Below are positions 1 through 8,351 of a DNA stretch of 43,249 nt, piece after piece. Source of the DNA: an uncultured beta proteobacterium (GTDB taxonomy: Bacteria; Pseudomonadota; Gammaproteobacteria; Burkholderiales; Burkholderiaceae); NCBI GenBank assembly GCA_903875135.1, contig CAIQUZ010000078.1, positions 1 through 43,249 of the forward strand, in the 5' to 3' direction. The notes under the pieces are model-generated. The model had not been told where the DNA came from. It saw only the letters and a list, made by a program, of their open reading frames with translations, and made no database searches. The number at the start of each line of letters is the position of its first letter. Positions within the stretch are counted from its first letter, which is position 1. Position numbers and translations under genes: made by a program.

Positions 1-1058
1 CTGAGCAAGCGCACATCTTCGATTCTTTTAACTGCGCGACCTGACTCAGATCCCATGAGATCAGCTGAAAACTCTTGATCGCGAAATACGGTTAGACCTT
101 CTTTTAGAGATAATTGAAACCAGTCACGACAAGTAACGCGGTTTCCTGTCCAGTTATGAAAATATTCATGTCCAACAACACTTTCAATATTGGCAAAGTC
201 GGTATCCGTAGCGCTTTGTGCATCGGCGAGAACATATTTTGTATTAAAGATATTGAGACCTTTATTCTCCATTGCGCCCATATTGAAGTCTCCAACCGCG
301 ACGATCATAAATCGCTCAAGATCCAGCTCAAGTCCGAAGCGCTTCTCATCCCACTCGATGGCTTTAATGAGCGATTGCATGGCATGATCAGTCTTAGAGA
401 TATCTTGTTCTCGCACCCAAACTTGTAAAAGTTTCTTAACACCCGATTGCGTTGTAATTTCTCGTTCAATCGAATGGAGTTTGCCAGCGACAATGGCAAA
501 TAAATAGCTGGGTTTATAGAAGGGGTCTTCCCAAAGTGCCGTATGCATGCCACGGTCAAGATCTACTTGTTCGATTAAATTCCCGTTCGATAACAGAACT
601 GGATAAAGTTGTTTATTTGCTGTTAGTCGAACCTTATATTTGGTAAGAACATCAGGTTGGTCCAAAAAGTAGGTAATTTTTCTAAAACCCTCAGCCTCAC
701 ATTGTGTAAAAAAATTTCCACCAGAAACATAAAGGCCCATCAAACTCGTATTTTGCTCGGGATGGTTGGCACAGACGATTTCTAATAGACCTTCATCAGG
801 TAAGTGATGAATGACCAACGCAGATGAAGAAACCTCAAACTCTTTATACGCTAGACCGTTAAAAGTGATGGAGATCAGTTCTAAATCCTCTCCATGAAGT
901 GCTAAAGAGCCTTCAGAAAGCCGTTTTAGCTGAATTTTAGAGCTAACGATCGTTTTGATCGGATTTAAAGCAAAATTAAGCTCGACACAGGAAAATGAGA
1001 AGTTAGGAGCGCGATATTGGTCGCGGTAAAAAGTCACTGAATTTTCTGTTTTTGTCAT
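1..1058 (-). CDS. pepN: Aminopeptidase N, N-terminal part (truncated by window edge)
   Basis: M1-family zinc aminopeptidase that removes N-terminal residues from peptides in the cytoplasm. Reading the minus strand from the ATG at 1058 gives an open frame of 352 codons that runs off the left edge. It contains the exopeptidase motif GAMENKGLN, then the zinc motif [13 protein letters not shown] (HExxH) and the downstream [17 protein letters not shown] block, whose Glu is the third zinc ligand; this order is diagnostic of PepN. The N-terminal beta domain covers roughly residues 1-190 and the catalytic domain starts after it. Full-length PepN is about 870-890 residues, so more than half lies outside. 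It is divergent from the rubrerythrin operon across a 209-base gap. The frame shows no interruption. Confidence 0.95.
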   Translation of the reverse strand, partial: MTKTENSVTFYRDQYRAPNFSFSCVELNFALNPIKTIVSSKIQLKRLSEGSLALHGEDLELISITFNGLAYKEFEVSSSALVIHHLPDEGLLEIVCANHPEQNTSLMGLYVSGGNFFTQCEAEGFRKITYFLDQPDVLTKYKVRLTANKQLYPVLLSNGNLIEQVDLDRGMHTALWEDPFYKPSYLFAIVAGKLHSIEREITTQSGVKKLLQVWVREQDISKTDHAMQSLIKAIEWDEKRFGLELDLERFMIVAVGDFNMGAMENKGLNIFNTKYVLADAQSATDTDFANIESVVGHEYFHNWTGNRVTCRDWFQLSLKEGLTVFRDQEFSADLMGSESGRAVKRIEDVRLL

Positions 1059-1131
1059 CAAGTTATTGTATTGCTTATACAAGATAATTTTTAATGGAAC
1101 AATCTGATTTTATATGACATATTGGTTAATT

Positions 1132-1148
1132 GATAGTTAAATACTATC
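1132..1148. promoter_or_regulatory. OxyR-like palindrome between pepN and the rubrerythrin gene
   Basis: Perfect inverted repeat GATAGT-TAAAT-ACTATC. It contains ATAG-N7-CTAT, the outer elements of the OxyR half-site consensus (ATAGnTnnnAnCTAT); one inner base differs. Seven bases further on, a weaker match ends in CAAT. The site lies about 120 bases upstream of a rubrerythrin gene, an expected peroxide-response target. A second small inverted repeat, TATTG-N6-CAATA, lies at 1201-1216. The role is inferred from motif and context only. Confidence 0.35.
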
Positions 1149-1267
1149 GATTTATTTAATAAATACAATTTTCCTATTTAATGTTTTACCCCTACACTAC
1201 TATTGTCGATTCAATAATGTCTTTAATTGAACGATAAGAGGTTTTTTCAACTAACAAGGAGTTTGTT

Positions 1268-1690
1268 ATGCCCACTTTAAAAGGTACTAAAACAGAACAG
1301 TGCTTGAAAGACGCCTTCGCTGGCGAATCACAAGCTAATCGTCGTTATTTATATTTCGCGAACAAAGCAGACGTAGAAGGACAGAATGATGTTGCTTCAT
1401 TATTCCGTTCAACAGCAGAAGGCGAAACTGGTCATGCACATGGACATTTAGAATTTTTAGAAATGTCAGGTGATCCAGCAACTGGTATGCCAATTAAATC
1501 TTCTAAAGATTGCTTAGCATCAGCAGTAGCCGGTGAAACACATGAATACACCGATATGTATCCAGGAATGGCGAAGACTGCACGTGACGAAGGTTTTGAT
1601 GAGATTGCGGACTGGTTTGAAACTTTAGCCAAAGCAGAGCGTTCACACGCAAATCGTTATCAAAAAGCTTTAGAGGCATATGTAGATTAA
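1268..1690 (+). CDS. Rubrerythrin-family diiron protein lacking the rubredoxin domain
   Basis: Ferritin-like four-helix diiron protein, 140 aa, expected to reduce hydrogen peroxide in the cytoplasm. The diiron ligand pattern is visible: E20 ([11 protein letters not shown]), E53-x2-H56 (AEGETGH), E90 (AGETHEY) and E124-x2-H127 ([10 protein letters not shown]). Classical rubrerythrins of about 190 aa carry a C-terminal rubredoxin domain with two CxxC pairs. None is present here, so electrons must come from another protein. The next gene, an Fe-S oxidoreductase, is a plausible partner. The start is well supported by AAGGAG (1256-1261), 6 bases before the ATG. A weak hairpin separates it from the next gene of the same strand. 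The family is clear; the physiological substrate is inferred. Confidence 0.9.
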   Translation: MPTLKGTKTEQCLKDAFAGESQANRRYLYFANKADVEGQNDVASLFRSTAEGETGHAHGHLEFLEMSGDPATGMPIKSSKDCLASAVAGETHEYTDMYPGMAKTARDEGFDEIADWFETLAKAERSHANRYQKALEAYVD

Positions 1691-1709
1691 TTGCTGTAGG
1701 GTTTTTTTT

Positions 1710-1738
1710 AGATTCCTGTGAAACAACGGGAATCTTTT
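1710..1738 (+). terminator. Weak hairpin between rubrerythrin and Fe-S protein genes
   Basis: Inverted repeat AGATTCC (1710-1716) / GGAATCT (1729-1735) with a 12-base loop, followed only by TTTAA. The U-tract is too short for a strong terminator, so it could cause partial termination or mark an mRNA end, giving more rubrerythrin than downstream message. Confidence 0.4.
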
Positions 1739-1780
1739 AAAGAATCTTTTTGCACAGTGTTTTAACCACAAGGAATCATA

Positions 1781-3121
1781 ATGAGTCGTGAAGGAAACCT
1801 AGAAGCCCCAACCAGGCATGCTTTGGATTGGAAGAATCCAGACTTCTACAGTGAAGAAAGTTTAAATGTTGAACTCGAACGCGTTTTTGATGTATGTCAT
1901 GGTTGCCGTCGATGTGTTAGTTTGTGCGGATCATTTCCATCACTATTTGACCTTATCGACGCTACAGAAGATGGTGAAGTCCATGGTGTAAATAAAGCAG
2001 ATTATGGCAGTGTGGTAGATCAGTGCTATTTATGTGATTTGTGCTACATGACAAAATGCCCATACACACCGCCACATCCATGGAATCTTGATTTTCCCCA
2101 TTTAATGCTGCGTGCTAAAGCGGTTAAGCACAAAAAAGGTGAGGATAATTTCCGAGATAATTTACTTTCATCGACGGATAAATTAGGTCGATTTGCTGGG
2201 ATACCCGTAGTGACTCAAGTCGTGAATGCGGTAAACCATAATTCCCTAGCCAGATCGGTGATGGAATCGACTCTTGGGGTAGACAAGAAGGCTTGGATAC
2301 CGGATTTTGCACCCAAAAAGTTCAAGCAATTAGCTAAAGAGTCTAGTCAATGGGAAGTAAAGAATGGCGCAAAGACCCCAGGTAAGGTCGCCGTCTATGC
2401 TACTTGCTTTGTGAATTACAACGAACCTGGCATTGGTCAGGACTTATTAAATATTTTGAACCATAACGAAATTCCCTATCAAGTGGTGGATAAGGAGGCT
2501 TGTTGTGGAATGCCTAAACTTGAACTAGGTGATCTAGATGAAGTTGAAAAATTAAAAAATATTAATATTCCACAACTCGTAAAATTAGCAAGAGATGGTT
2601 ATGCCATTGTTACCCCGATACCCTCCTGTACGCTCATGTTCAAACAAGAGTTGCCATTGATGTTCCCAAACGATGCTGACGTACAACTGGTCAAAGATGC
2701 CATGTGGGATCCATTTGAGTTCATGATTGCGCGGAAAAAAGATGGCTTGCTAAAAACGGAATTCCCGAAGTCCTTAGGAAAAGTGAGTTATCACGTGCCG
2801 TGTCATTCTCGCGTGCAGAACGTCGGAAAAAAGACGGCAGAAACCTTGCAGATGATCCCGAATACAGAGGTACATGTTGTAGAGCGATGCTCTGGACACT
2901 CTGGAACATGGGGTGTAAAGAAGGAGTTTCATGCAATGGCCATGAAGATTGGTAAGCCAGTATTTAAAAATATGGCTGAAAATGAACCTGATTACATTAG
3001 TTCTGATTGTCAATTAGCTGGTCATCACATTGAGCAAGGTATGGCAGAAGCTGGTCTGAAGTCCGCGCAAATGGAGCATCCTTTGTCCTTGGTCGCCATT
3101 GCGTATGGTATAAAAAATTAA
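1781..3121 (+). CDS. Heterodisulfide-reductase/GlpC-like Fe-S oxidoreductase
   Basis: Predicted soluble electron-transfer protein, 446 aa. Near the N-terminus are two ferredoxin-type [4Fe-4S] motifs, C39-x2-C42-x2-C45-x3-C49 and C82-x2-C85-x2-C88-x4-C93, the second followed by Pro. The C-terminal half carries two cysteine-rich CCG-type domains as in GlpC and HdrD. The first ends in ACCGMPKLE; the second has PCHSR and then ERCSGHSG, in which the CCG core is altered to CSG as in GlpC. It lies 90 bases downstream of rubrerythrin and 2 bases (stop to GTG) before the DUF3501 frame. The three genes look like one operon in which this protein passes electrons to the diiron protein. That role is inferred; GlpC-type glycerol-3-phosphate dehydrogenase partners are absent nearby. 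Confidence 0.85.
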   Translation: MSREGNLEAPTRHALDWKNPDFYSEESLNVELERVFDVCHGCRRCVSLCGSFPSLFDLIDATEDGEVHGVNKADYGSVVDQCYLCDLCYMTKCPYTPPHPWNLDFPHLMLRAKAVKHKKGEDNFRDNLLSSTDKLGRFAGIPVVTQVVNAVNHNSLARSVMESTLGVDKKAWIPDFAPKKFKQLAKESSQWEVKNGAKTPGKVAVYATCFVNYNEPGIGQDLLNILNHNEIPYQVVDKEACCGMPKLELGDLDEVEKLKNINIPQLVKLARDGYAIVTPIPSCTLMFKQELPLMFPNDADVQLVKDAMWDPFEFMIARKKDGLLKTEFPKSLGKVSYHVPCHSRVQNVGKKTAETLQMIPNTEVHVVERCSGHSGTWGVKKEFHAMAMKIGKPVFKNMAENEPDYISSDCQLAGHHIEQGMAEAGLKSAQMEHPLSLVAIAYGIKN

Positions 3122-3150
3122 TAGTGAAAGAAAATATGAAAGAAGTCGAT

Positions 3151-3735
3151 ATGCCCAAAATTACCCGTGACCAAATTTTGACACTCGAGGCGTACCATAA
3201 AGCGCGTCCTCAAATTAGAGATCAAGCAATAGTGCTTCGTAAGTTAAGAACGGTTGCACTTGGCGAGCATTTGAATTTGATTTTCGAAAATGAATTTCTC
3301 ATGAAATATCAGATTCAAGAAATGCTGCGCGTTGAAAAAGTATTTACAGAGGAGGGTATGCAAGATGAGCTGGATGCCTATAATCCTTTGGTCCCAGATG
3401 GGTCAAATTTTAAAGCGACAATGATGTTGGAGTACCCTAATGAAGCGGATCGTCGGATTGCACTCGGCAAGCTCGTCAATATTGAGCATAAGATGTTTCT
3501 CCAAGTTGAGGGTCAAGCACGAGTTTATGCGATTGCTGATGAAGATTTGCAGAGATCAACCGAGCATAAGACCTCTGCGGTTCATTTTTTACGCTATGAG
3601 TTAACGATGGATATGAAAAAAGCGTTGCAGGCTGGTGCGCAAATGATGATTGGTTGTGAGCATCCTGAATATCCAATGCATGTTGAAACATTAGCAGCTG
3701 AAACTTTAGCGTCGCTCTTAACGGATTTGTCGTAA
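3151..3735 (+). CDS. DUF3501 family protein
   Basis: Protein of about 194 aa from the ATG at 3151 (MPKITRDQILTLEAYHKARP). It resembles DUF3501 proteins, which typically open with an ITRD-type segment and contain an F(E)N-x-YQIQEMLRVE-like stretch, seen here as LMKYQIQEMLRVEKVF. No catalytic motif, cysteine cluster or membrane segment is evident, and its biochemical function is unknown to me. The open frame extends upstream to an ATG at 3136 and a GTG at 3124, immediately after the previous stop. I prefer 3151 because the family signature begins there, but 3136 is possible. Its tight linkage to rubrerythrin and the Fe-S protein suggests a role in the same peroxide defence or redox unit. A strong terminator follows. 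Confidence 0.8.
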   Translation: MPKITRDQILTLEAYHKARPQIRDQAIVLRKLRTVALGEHLNLIFENEFLMKYQIQEMLRVEKVFTEEGMQDELDAYNPLVPDGSNFKATMMLEYPNEADRRIALGKLVNIEHKMFLQVEGQARVYAIADEDLQRSTEHKTSAVHFLRYELTMDMKKALQAGAQMMIGCEHPEYPMHVETLAAETLASLLTDLS

Positions 3736-3746
3736 TTACTGCTTTG

Positions 3747-3780
3747 AATAAAAAACGCGGCGCATGCCGCGTTTTTTATT
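3747..3780. terminator. Strong rho-independent terminator, symmetric
   Basis: Perfect 34-base palindrome: 15-base arms AATAAAAAACGCGGC / GCCGCGTTTTTTATT around GCAT, with a GC-rich core and a run of six T. It closes the rubrerythrin operon and would work on either strand, although the next gene is also on the plus strand. Confidence 0.9.
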
Positions 3781-3793
3781 GGATAATTGATGA

Positions 3794-4693
3794 GTGAATT
3801 TAAAAAATATTATTGATTTTGTTTTACTCAGCGCCCTCTGGGGAATGTCTTATGTATTTATTCGTTTAACGGTAGGTCATGTTGCGCCCATCGTTATGGC
3901 AGAGTCAAGGCTTGTTATTGCCGCATTAGGAATTGCTATTTTTGCTATTTTTAAAAAGAGTTGGCGAGAAAATTTAATTCCGTATAAAAAAGATCTTCCC
4001 CGAATTACCATTATTGCTAGCCTCAATTCAGTGATTCCCTTCGCCCTTTTTACTTATGCGATGCAATATTTGAATGCGGGTATGGGGGCAATTCTTAATT
4101 CAACGTCACCAATTTGGACAGCAATCATCGGTGCGATTTGGTTAAAAGACCGACTCAGCCCTAGTCGAATCATTGGCTTAATTTTGGGATTTTCGGGAAT
4201 TGTGTTCATGATGTGGGGTAAGGCACATTTTTCTACCGGTGGTTTGGGATTGCCGATTTTAGCCAGCATTGGGGTGACTTTTTCTTATGGCATTGCGACG
4301 AATTATATTAAGGTGTATGGTCAAGGGATTCAACCCTTTGGGTTGGCTTTTTCGAGCATGGTGATTGGTTCAATCATGCTCGCCATACCGGCCCTCATGA
4401 ATCTACCGACTGAGGAAGTTCCACTTTCAGCTTGGATCGGCATACTTGGACTTGGTATTGGATCTACATCGATTGCTTACATATTATTTTATCGGCTCAT
4501 TGATGAAACTGGTCCAACAGTGGCCATTACAGTAACCTTCTTGGTCCCGGTATTTAGTATCTTATGGGGTGATATCTTTTTGGATGAAAAATTAACATTA
4601 CAAACATTTTTTGGTGGATTAATTATTATCTTAGGCACCGCATTAGCTGTTGGATTAATACCGTTTAAAAGAAAAAAAGTTGATCTCTTTTAA
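3794..4693 (+). CDS. EamA/DMT-family transporter
   Basis: Inner-membrane permease of the drug/metabolite transporter superfamily, 299 aa, about ten hydrophobic helices in two EamA repeats (roughly residues 5-140 and 150-290). The first repeat shows SALWGMSYVFIRL and YLNAGMGAILNSTSPIWTAI; the second ends with a helix of small residues and a basic tail (FKRKKVDLF), the standard DMT layout. Members export amino acids, nucleobases or other metabolites; the substrate cannot be read from sequence. The start is the GTG at 3794; an ATG four bases upstream is in another frame and stops after 8 codons. No good Shine-Dalgarno is seen. It converges on tupC with a 4-base overlap of stop codons. Confidence 0.88.
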   Translation: MNLKNIIDFVLLSALWGMSYVFIRLTVGHVAPIVMAESRLVIAALGIAIFAIFKKSWRENLIPYKKDLPRITIIASLNSVIPFALFTYAMQYLNAGMGAILNSTSPIWTAIIGAIWLKDRLSPSRIIGLILGFSGIVFMMWGKAHFSTGGLGLPILASIGVTFSYGIATNYIKVYGQGIQPFGLAFSSMVIGSIMLAIPALMNLPTEEVPLSAWIGILGLGIGSTSIAYILFYRLIDETGPTVAITVTFLVPVFSILWGDIFLDEKLTLQTFFGGLIIILGTALAVGLIPFKRKKVDLF

Positions 4694-5361
4694 ATGTGTC
4701 GAGCAATAAAATGTTGAGCTGCTGGGGTTTGTGGTGAAGTGAAAAATAGCTTGGTTGGCGACTGCTCTTGAATTTGACCATCTGCAATAAAAACAACATC
4801 ATGGCAAACTCGTTTCACCTGAGCAAAGTCATGTGAGGCCATGAGGAAATTAATTCCTGTATTGGAAAGTTCTACAATTTTCGATTCAATCAATAGAGTT
4901 GATGCTGGGTCTAGGCTAGCGGTAGGTTCATCTAAAAGTACTAATTTGGCATCCATCAGACAAGCCCGAGCCAGAGCGAGTCGTTGTTTTTCTCCCGCGG
5001 ATAATTTGGTCGCGGGCTGCTGATTTAAATGGTCTAGTTGAAATTCCTGCATCACTTGTTCAATACGATCATTGGTTAATGAGGGGTAAACATCTTTTAA
5101 GAGTCGTAGATTGTGATAGACAGACATTTTGATCATCGGTGTTTGATGAAGCACCATGAATATTTCTTTGTACGGATTCACTAAATCAAAATTTGGTTGA
5201 TGAATGAGTCCTGCTATCACTTTTAAAAGTGTTGTTTTTCCTGAGCCGTTTGCACCAATAACTCCAGTAATGGAGTGACAATGGATCTTCTGATTTGAGA
5301 TATTGAGAATAGCTCGCTGATTGTGAACAACTCGGATATTGCGGAGCGTGATGTCAGCCAT
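4690..5361 (-). CDS. tupC: Tungstate-type ABC transporter, ATP-binding protein
   Basis: Cytoplasmic ATPase that powers oxyanion uptake, 223 aa. Walker A is GANGSGKTT, the Q-loop is VLHQTP, the ABC signature is LSAGEKQRLALARA and Walker B is KLVLLDEPTASLD, with the switch His in MASHD. It is short and lacks the C-terminal molybdate-binding TOBE domain of ModC, which fits a TupC-type subunit. The start overlaps the end of the permease gene by 8 bases, so translation is probably coupled. Specificity for tungstate over molybdate comes from the binding protein's family, not from this subunit. Confidence 0.9.
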   Translation of the reverse strand: MADITLRNIRVVHNQRAILNISNQKIHCHSITGVIGANGSGKTTLLKVIAGLIHQPNFDLVNPYKEIFMVLHQTPMIKMSVYHNLRLLKDVYPSLTNDRIEQVMQEFQLDHLNQQPATKLSAGEKQRLALARACLMDAKLVLLDEPTASLDPASTLLIESKIVELSNTGINFLMASHDFAQVKRVCHDVVFIADGQIQEQSPTKLFFTSPQTPAAQHFIARHI

Positions 5362-6049
5362 ATTTTTTCTCTGACATTTTTTTTGTTAAAAAAGCGAATA
5401 GATTGACCATCAAAACTACTAGAATAAGAACAATTCCTAGAGAAAGGGCGAGAGACAGGTCACCTTTACTTGTCTCTAATGTGATTGCTGTAGTCATGGT
5501 GCGAGTATGGTGTGCAATATTTCCACCGACAATCATGACAGCACCAACCTCAGAGATGGCTCGTCCAAACCCTGCAAGAAGGGCAATAATTAAGGAAAAA
5601 CGACAGTCCCATAAGATCCATTTCATTTGCTGAAAGAGTTTTAGGTGTAAAGATAAAAATGTTTCCCGATGGGTTTGCCAGGCGTCACTAATAGTTTGTC
5701 GTGATATGGCAGCGATTAAAGGTGTTGTCAGTAAAGATTGAGCAATGATCATTCCGGGAACGGTAAAGAGAATACCTAAAGAGCCGAATGGTCCGGTCCG
5801 TGAAAGTAAGAGATACACTAAAACACCAATAATGACCGTAGGGACATTCATGAGGGTGTTGATTAGGGTAATGCATCCATCCCTACCTGGAAAGCGAGCA
5901 ATGGCAAGAATGGCGCCTAAAGGAAGTCCGAGAATCGTTCCAACGATCAGTGCGCTAACGCTAACCTTGAGTGAAGTAAAAACAGTTTGCCAGACATCAC
6001 CATTTAAATGAAGTACTGCTAGGCATGCTTGAAGAATTGTTTCCCACAT
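5354..6049 (-). CDS. tupB: Tungstate-type ABC transporter, permease
   Basis: Inner-membrane channel subunit, 231 aa, with five to six hydrophobic segments. A BPD-type permease signature lies in the middle-to-C-terminal part: FGRAISEVGAVMIVGGNI matches the EAA loop (EVGAVMIVGGN) that contacts the ATPase and is typical of TupB. The segment VPTVIIGVLVYLLLSRTGP is the conserved helix-loop of the family. Two bases separate it from the upstream tupA stop, and it overlaps tupC by 8 bases; the three genes are one transcription unit. Confidence 0.9.
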   Translation of the reverse strand: MWETILQACLAVLHLNGDVWQTVFTSLKVSVSALIVGTILGLPLGAILAIARFPGRDGCITLINTLMNVPTVIIGVLVYLLLSRTGPFGSLGILFTVPGMIIAQSLLTTPLIAAISRQTISDAWQTHRETFLSLHLKLFQQMKWILWDCRFSLIIALLAGFGRAISEVGAVMIVGGNIAHHTRTMTTAITLETSKGDLSLALSLGIVLILVVLMVNLFAFLTKKMSEKKYG

Positions 6050-6051
6050 TG

Positions 6052-6870
6052 TTAGGGTTTGGCGTTGGGGAAGAAGAGTTGCTCACCATTGATTTGATAA
6101 CTCGCAATTGTTTTTTGCCCTATCGGTGAGATGAGCCAATTAATAAATGATTGCCCCTCTTCTTTTTTGACGTGCGTATATTTTTCAGGGTTCACCAACA
6201 TAACGCCGTATTGATTGAATAGTTTAGGGTCACCTTGAACGAGTATTTTAAGATTGCCACGATTTTTAAAGGAAATCCAGGTGCCTCGGTCGGTTAGGAT
6301 GTACGCACTCATTGCAGAAGCAGTGTTCAGAGATGGTCCCATGCCAGATCCTGTTTCTTTGTACCAAGTATTCTTTTGTGCATTTGGCTCAAGATTGGCA
6401 TCTTTCCAGTAGCGAAGTTCTGCGGCATGCGTGCCGCTTTTATCTCCACGCGAGATAAAGTTAGATTGCGTGATTGCGATTTGCTCAAGAGCTTTTTGAA
6501 CAGAATTTGTTGGACCGATTTTTGCCGGATCATTTTCTGGCCCAATCAAAACAAAGTCGTTGTACATTACGTCATATCTCTTTTTACTAAATCCTTCGCT
6601 GAAGAATTTTTCTTCAGCGACTCGGTCATGGACAAAAACGACATCAGCATCTCCGCGTCGTCCAATATCCAAGGCCTGCCCGGTTCCTACGGCAATGACT
6701 TTGACTTGTGTGCCAGAAGTTTTTTCATAGATAGGTAATAAATAATTAAATAGTCCAGATTGTTCTGTTGAAGTTGTTGAAGAAACAATGATGCTTTTTT
6801 GAGCTATACAAACTTGGGTCAACGCAAACGTAATCAAAATACTTTGGATTACATATCGAAATAACTTCAT
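6052..6870 (-). CDS. tupA: Tungstate-type periplasmic binding protein
   Basis: Periplasmic oxyanion-binding protein, 272 aa from the ATG at 6870. The N-terminus MKLFRYVIQSILITFALTQ followed by VCIAQ is a Sec signal peptide with probable cleavage after CIA. The mature protein opens with SSTTSTEQSGLFNYLLP and continues IAVGTGQALDIGRRGDADVV, the TupA-family signature, in which Thr and Ser backbone groups bind the oxyanion. The frame is open upstream to 6939, but that would bury the signal peptide and run into the kinase gene, so the internal Met is the better start; AAAGG lies about 12 bases before it. It is the first gene of tupABC, 28 bases after the kinase stop. It serves tungsten or molybdenum cofactor enzymes; which metal is not certain. 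Confidence 0.9.
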   Translation of the reverse strand: MKLFRYVIQSILITFALTQVCIAQKSIIVSSTTSTEQSGLFNYLLPIYEKTSGTQVKVIAVGTGQALDIGRRGDADVVFVHDRVAEEKFFSEGFSKKRYDVMYNDFVLIGPENDPAKIGPTNSVQKALEQIAITQSNFISRGDKSGTHAAELRYWKDANLEPNAQKNTWYKETGSGMGPSLNTASAMSAYILTDRGTWISFKNRGNLKILVQGDPKLFNQYGVMLVNPEKYTHVKKEEGQSFINWLISPIGQKTIASYQINGEQLFFPNAKP

Positions 6871-6898
6871 GGACTGATCAACCTTTTTCGTTGGGTAT

Positions 6899-8341
6899 TC
6901 ATATTCTAACAACATGAACGCTACAAGGTGCTTCTTCAACCACTTTTGTCATGACGGAACGCCAAGGAATGACTCGATTAGGAATTTCTTGACTGGCCCC
7001 AATGAGTATCACTGATGCTTCATTATCCGCCGCAAATTCGATAATTTTACTAGCAGGATCCATAGACTCTAAAACGTGACAAGAAATACGTTCTGCGGGC
7101 ATTTGAAGAGGTTTTGCCCAATCCTTTAAGCGCACGAGGTGCCCACGGTAAAGGCCACTAGTCGAGTCTATTTCACGCGAACCTTCAAAAGTTGGGGTGT
7201 TGCCAAGAATGTGAATACACGAGATTCTCCCCTCTGGGAAGACACGCATAATGTTTAAGGCTGCTCGTTGCATACGTTCAAACATGGCAAGGTTTTCAGT
7301 AGCAGTATCAATAGCAATGACCATAAGCGGCGCTTGTTCATAGATGATCGTACTTCTTAAAATTGAAGAAGGTTCGTAGCCAGCAACCTTCACCCAGCGA
7401 CAAAAGCTTTCCCAGAAGGAGAGTGCGGTTTGACGATGTGCTCGTTCAGTCAGTTTGACTCCATCAGGCTCTCTCAATAATTGCCGAAGGTGGGTAGCGC
7501 TTTGGAAGCGGTCTTTGGCAAAGGGCTCTAAGCAACGTAAGATGATTTCTTGTAACCATGGAGGGGTATCTGTTCGGAGTGCTCTAGGCGGCGTGGGTTG
7601 GGACCAGAACCTTTTTTTTAATCCATTGAGTGTTTGAGGATTATCAAAAGGAAGAGTTCCCGTCAACATCTCATAAAGAATAACGCCAAATGAAAATAGA
7701 TCACTGCGTAAATCATCTCTTACTCCAACGATTTGTTCTGGCGATATATAAGGGGCTGAGCCAATACCTTTACGCATTTCTTCGGCTAATAGATCAGGAA
7801 AACGAGCGTGATGTGCGAGACCAAAATCAATAATGCGTGTTTCAAGCTTGTCGTCAATCAAAACGTTATCGGGTTTTAAATCGAGGTGAATCACTTCTTG
7901 GCTATGGAGACTTTGGATAGCACGTGCCAAGTTAATCGCAATGGTCAGAACTTGGTCGATTGGTAATTGCTTGTTCTTTTGAATCATGGACTCTAAAGAA
8001 ATACCGGCGACCTTTTCCATCGCGATATATGGATTTATTGCCATATGACCGCCTTTGATAAACCGTGGGGAATAAGGGCTATCAAGTCCTCTCATTACCG
8101 TCAGTTCAGTTTCAAAGCAGATGAGGTTTTCGATCGGATGATCTCTACCCACTTTAGGAATTTTTAAAAGGACGGTGTGTTGCGTACTTTCTTCAATCGC
8201 TTCTTTGAGAATAGCCATACCACCTTGATAGACTTCTTTACCAATCAGAAAACCATCGACAGTTTTGCCAATTTGGAAAATTTCTTCAACTGATTCGATA
8301 TCAATAGAGTATGGTGAGTCAGATTGAAAAAAGGAGAACAT
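6899..8341 (-). CDS. Ser/Thr protein kinase fused to a universal stress protein domain
   Basis: Predicted cytoplasmic regulator, 480 aa. Residues about 30-290 form a Hanks-type kinase: Gly-rich segment VYQGG (38-41), Lys60 in VLLKIP, Glu79 in the C helix, catalytic loop IHLDLKPDN with Asp154, Lys156 and Asn159, DFG at 172-174, and APYISPEQ at the activation-segment end. The catalytic motif is HLD instead of HRD, so it is a non-RD kinase. Residues about 338-480 form a UspA-like domain (VIAIDTATENLAMFERM ... VILIGAS ... APCSVHVVRI). No transmembrane or PASTA segment is present, so it is soluble. It lies 10 bases downstream of a metallophosphoesterase and 28 bases upstream of tupA, all on one strand. 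Substrates are unknown. Confidence 0.9.
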   Translation of the reverse strand: MFSFFQSDSPYSIDIESVEEIFQIGKTVDGFLIGKEVYQGGMAILKEAIEESTQHTVLLKIPKVGRDHPIENLICFETELTVMRGLDSPYSPRFIKGGHMAINPYIAMEKVAGISLESMIQKNKQLPIDQVLTIAINLARAIQSLHSQEVIHLDLKPDNVLIDDKLETRIIDFGLAHHARFPDLLAEEMRKGIGSAPYISPEQIVGVRDDLRSDLFSFGVILYEMLTGTLPFDNPQTLNGLKKRFWSQPTPPRALRTDTPPWLQEIILRCLEPFAKDRFQSATHLRQLLREPDGVKLTERAHRQTALSFWESFCRWVKVAGYEPSSILRSTIIYEQAPLMVIAIDTATENLAMFERMQRAALNIMRVFPEGRISCIHILGNTPTFEGSREIDSTSGLYRGHLVRLKDWAKPLQMPAERISCHVLESMDPASKIIEFAADNEASVILIGASQEIPNRVIPWRSVMTKVVEEAPCSVHVVRI

Positions 8342-8351
8342 GGTTCGTTAA

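Noticed and set aside
1..1058. Short plus- and minus-strand frames at 104-559
   Set aside because: They are out-of-frame shadows of pepN, whose minus-strand frame is continuous and carries all catalytic motifs.
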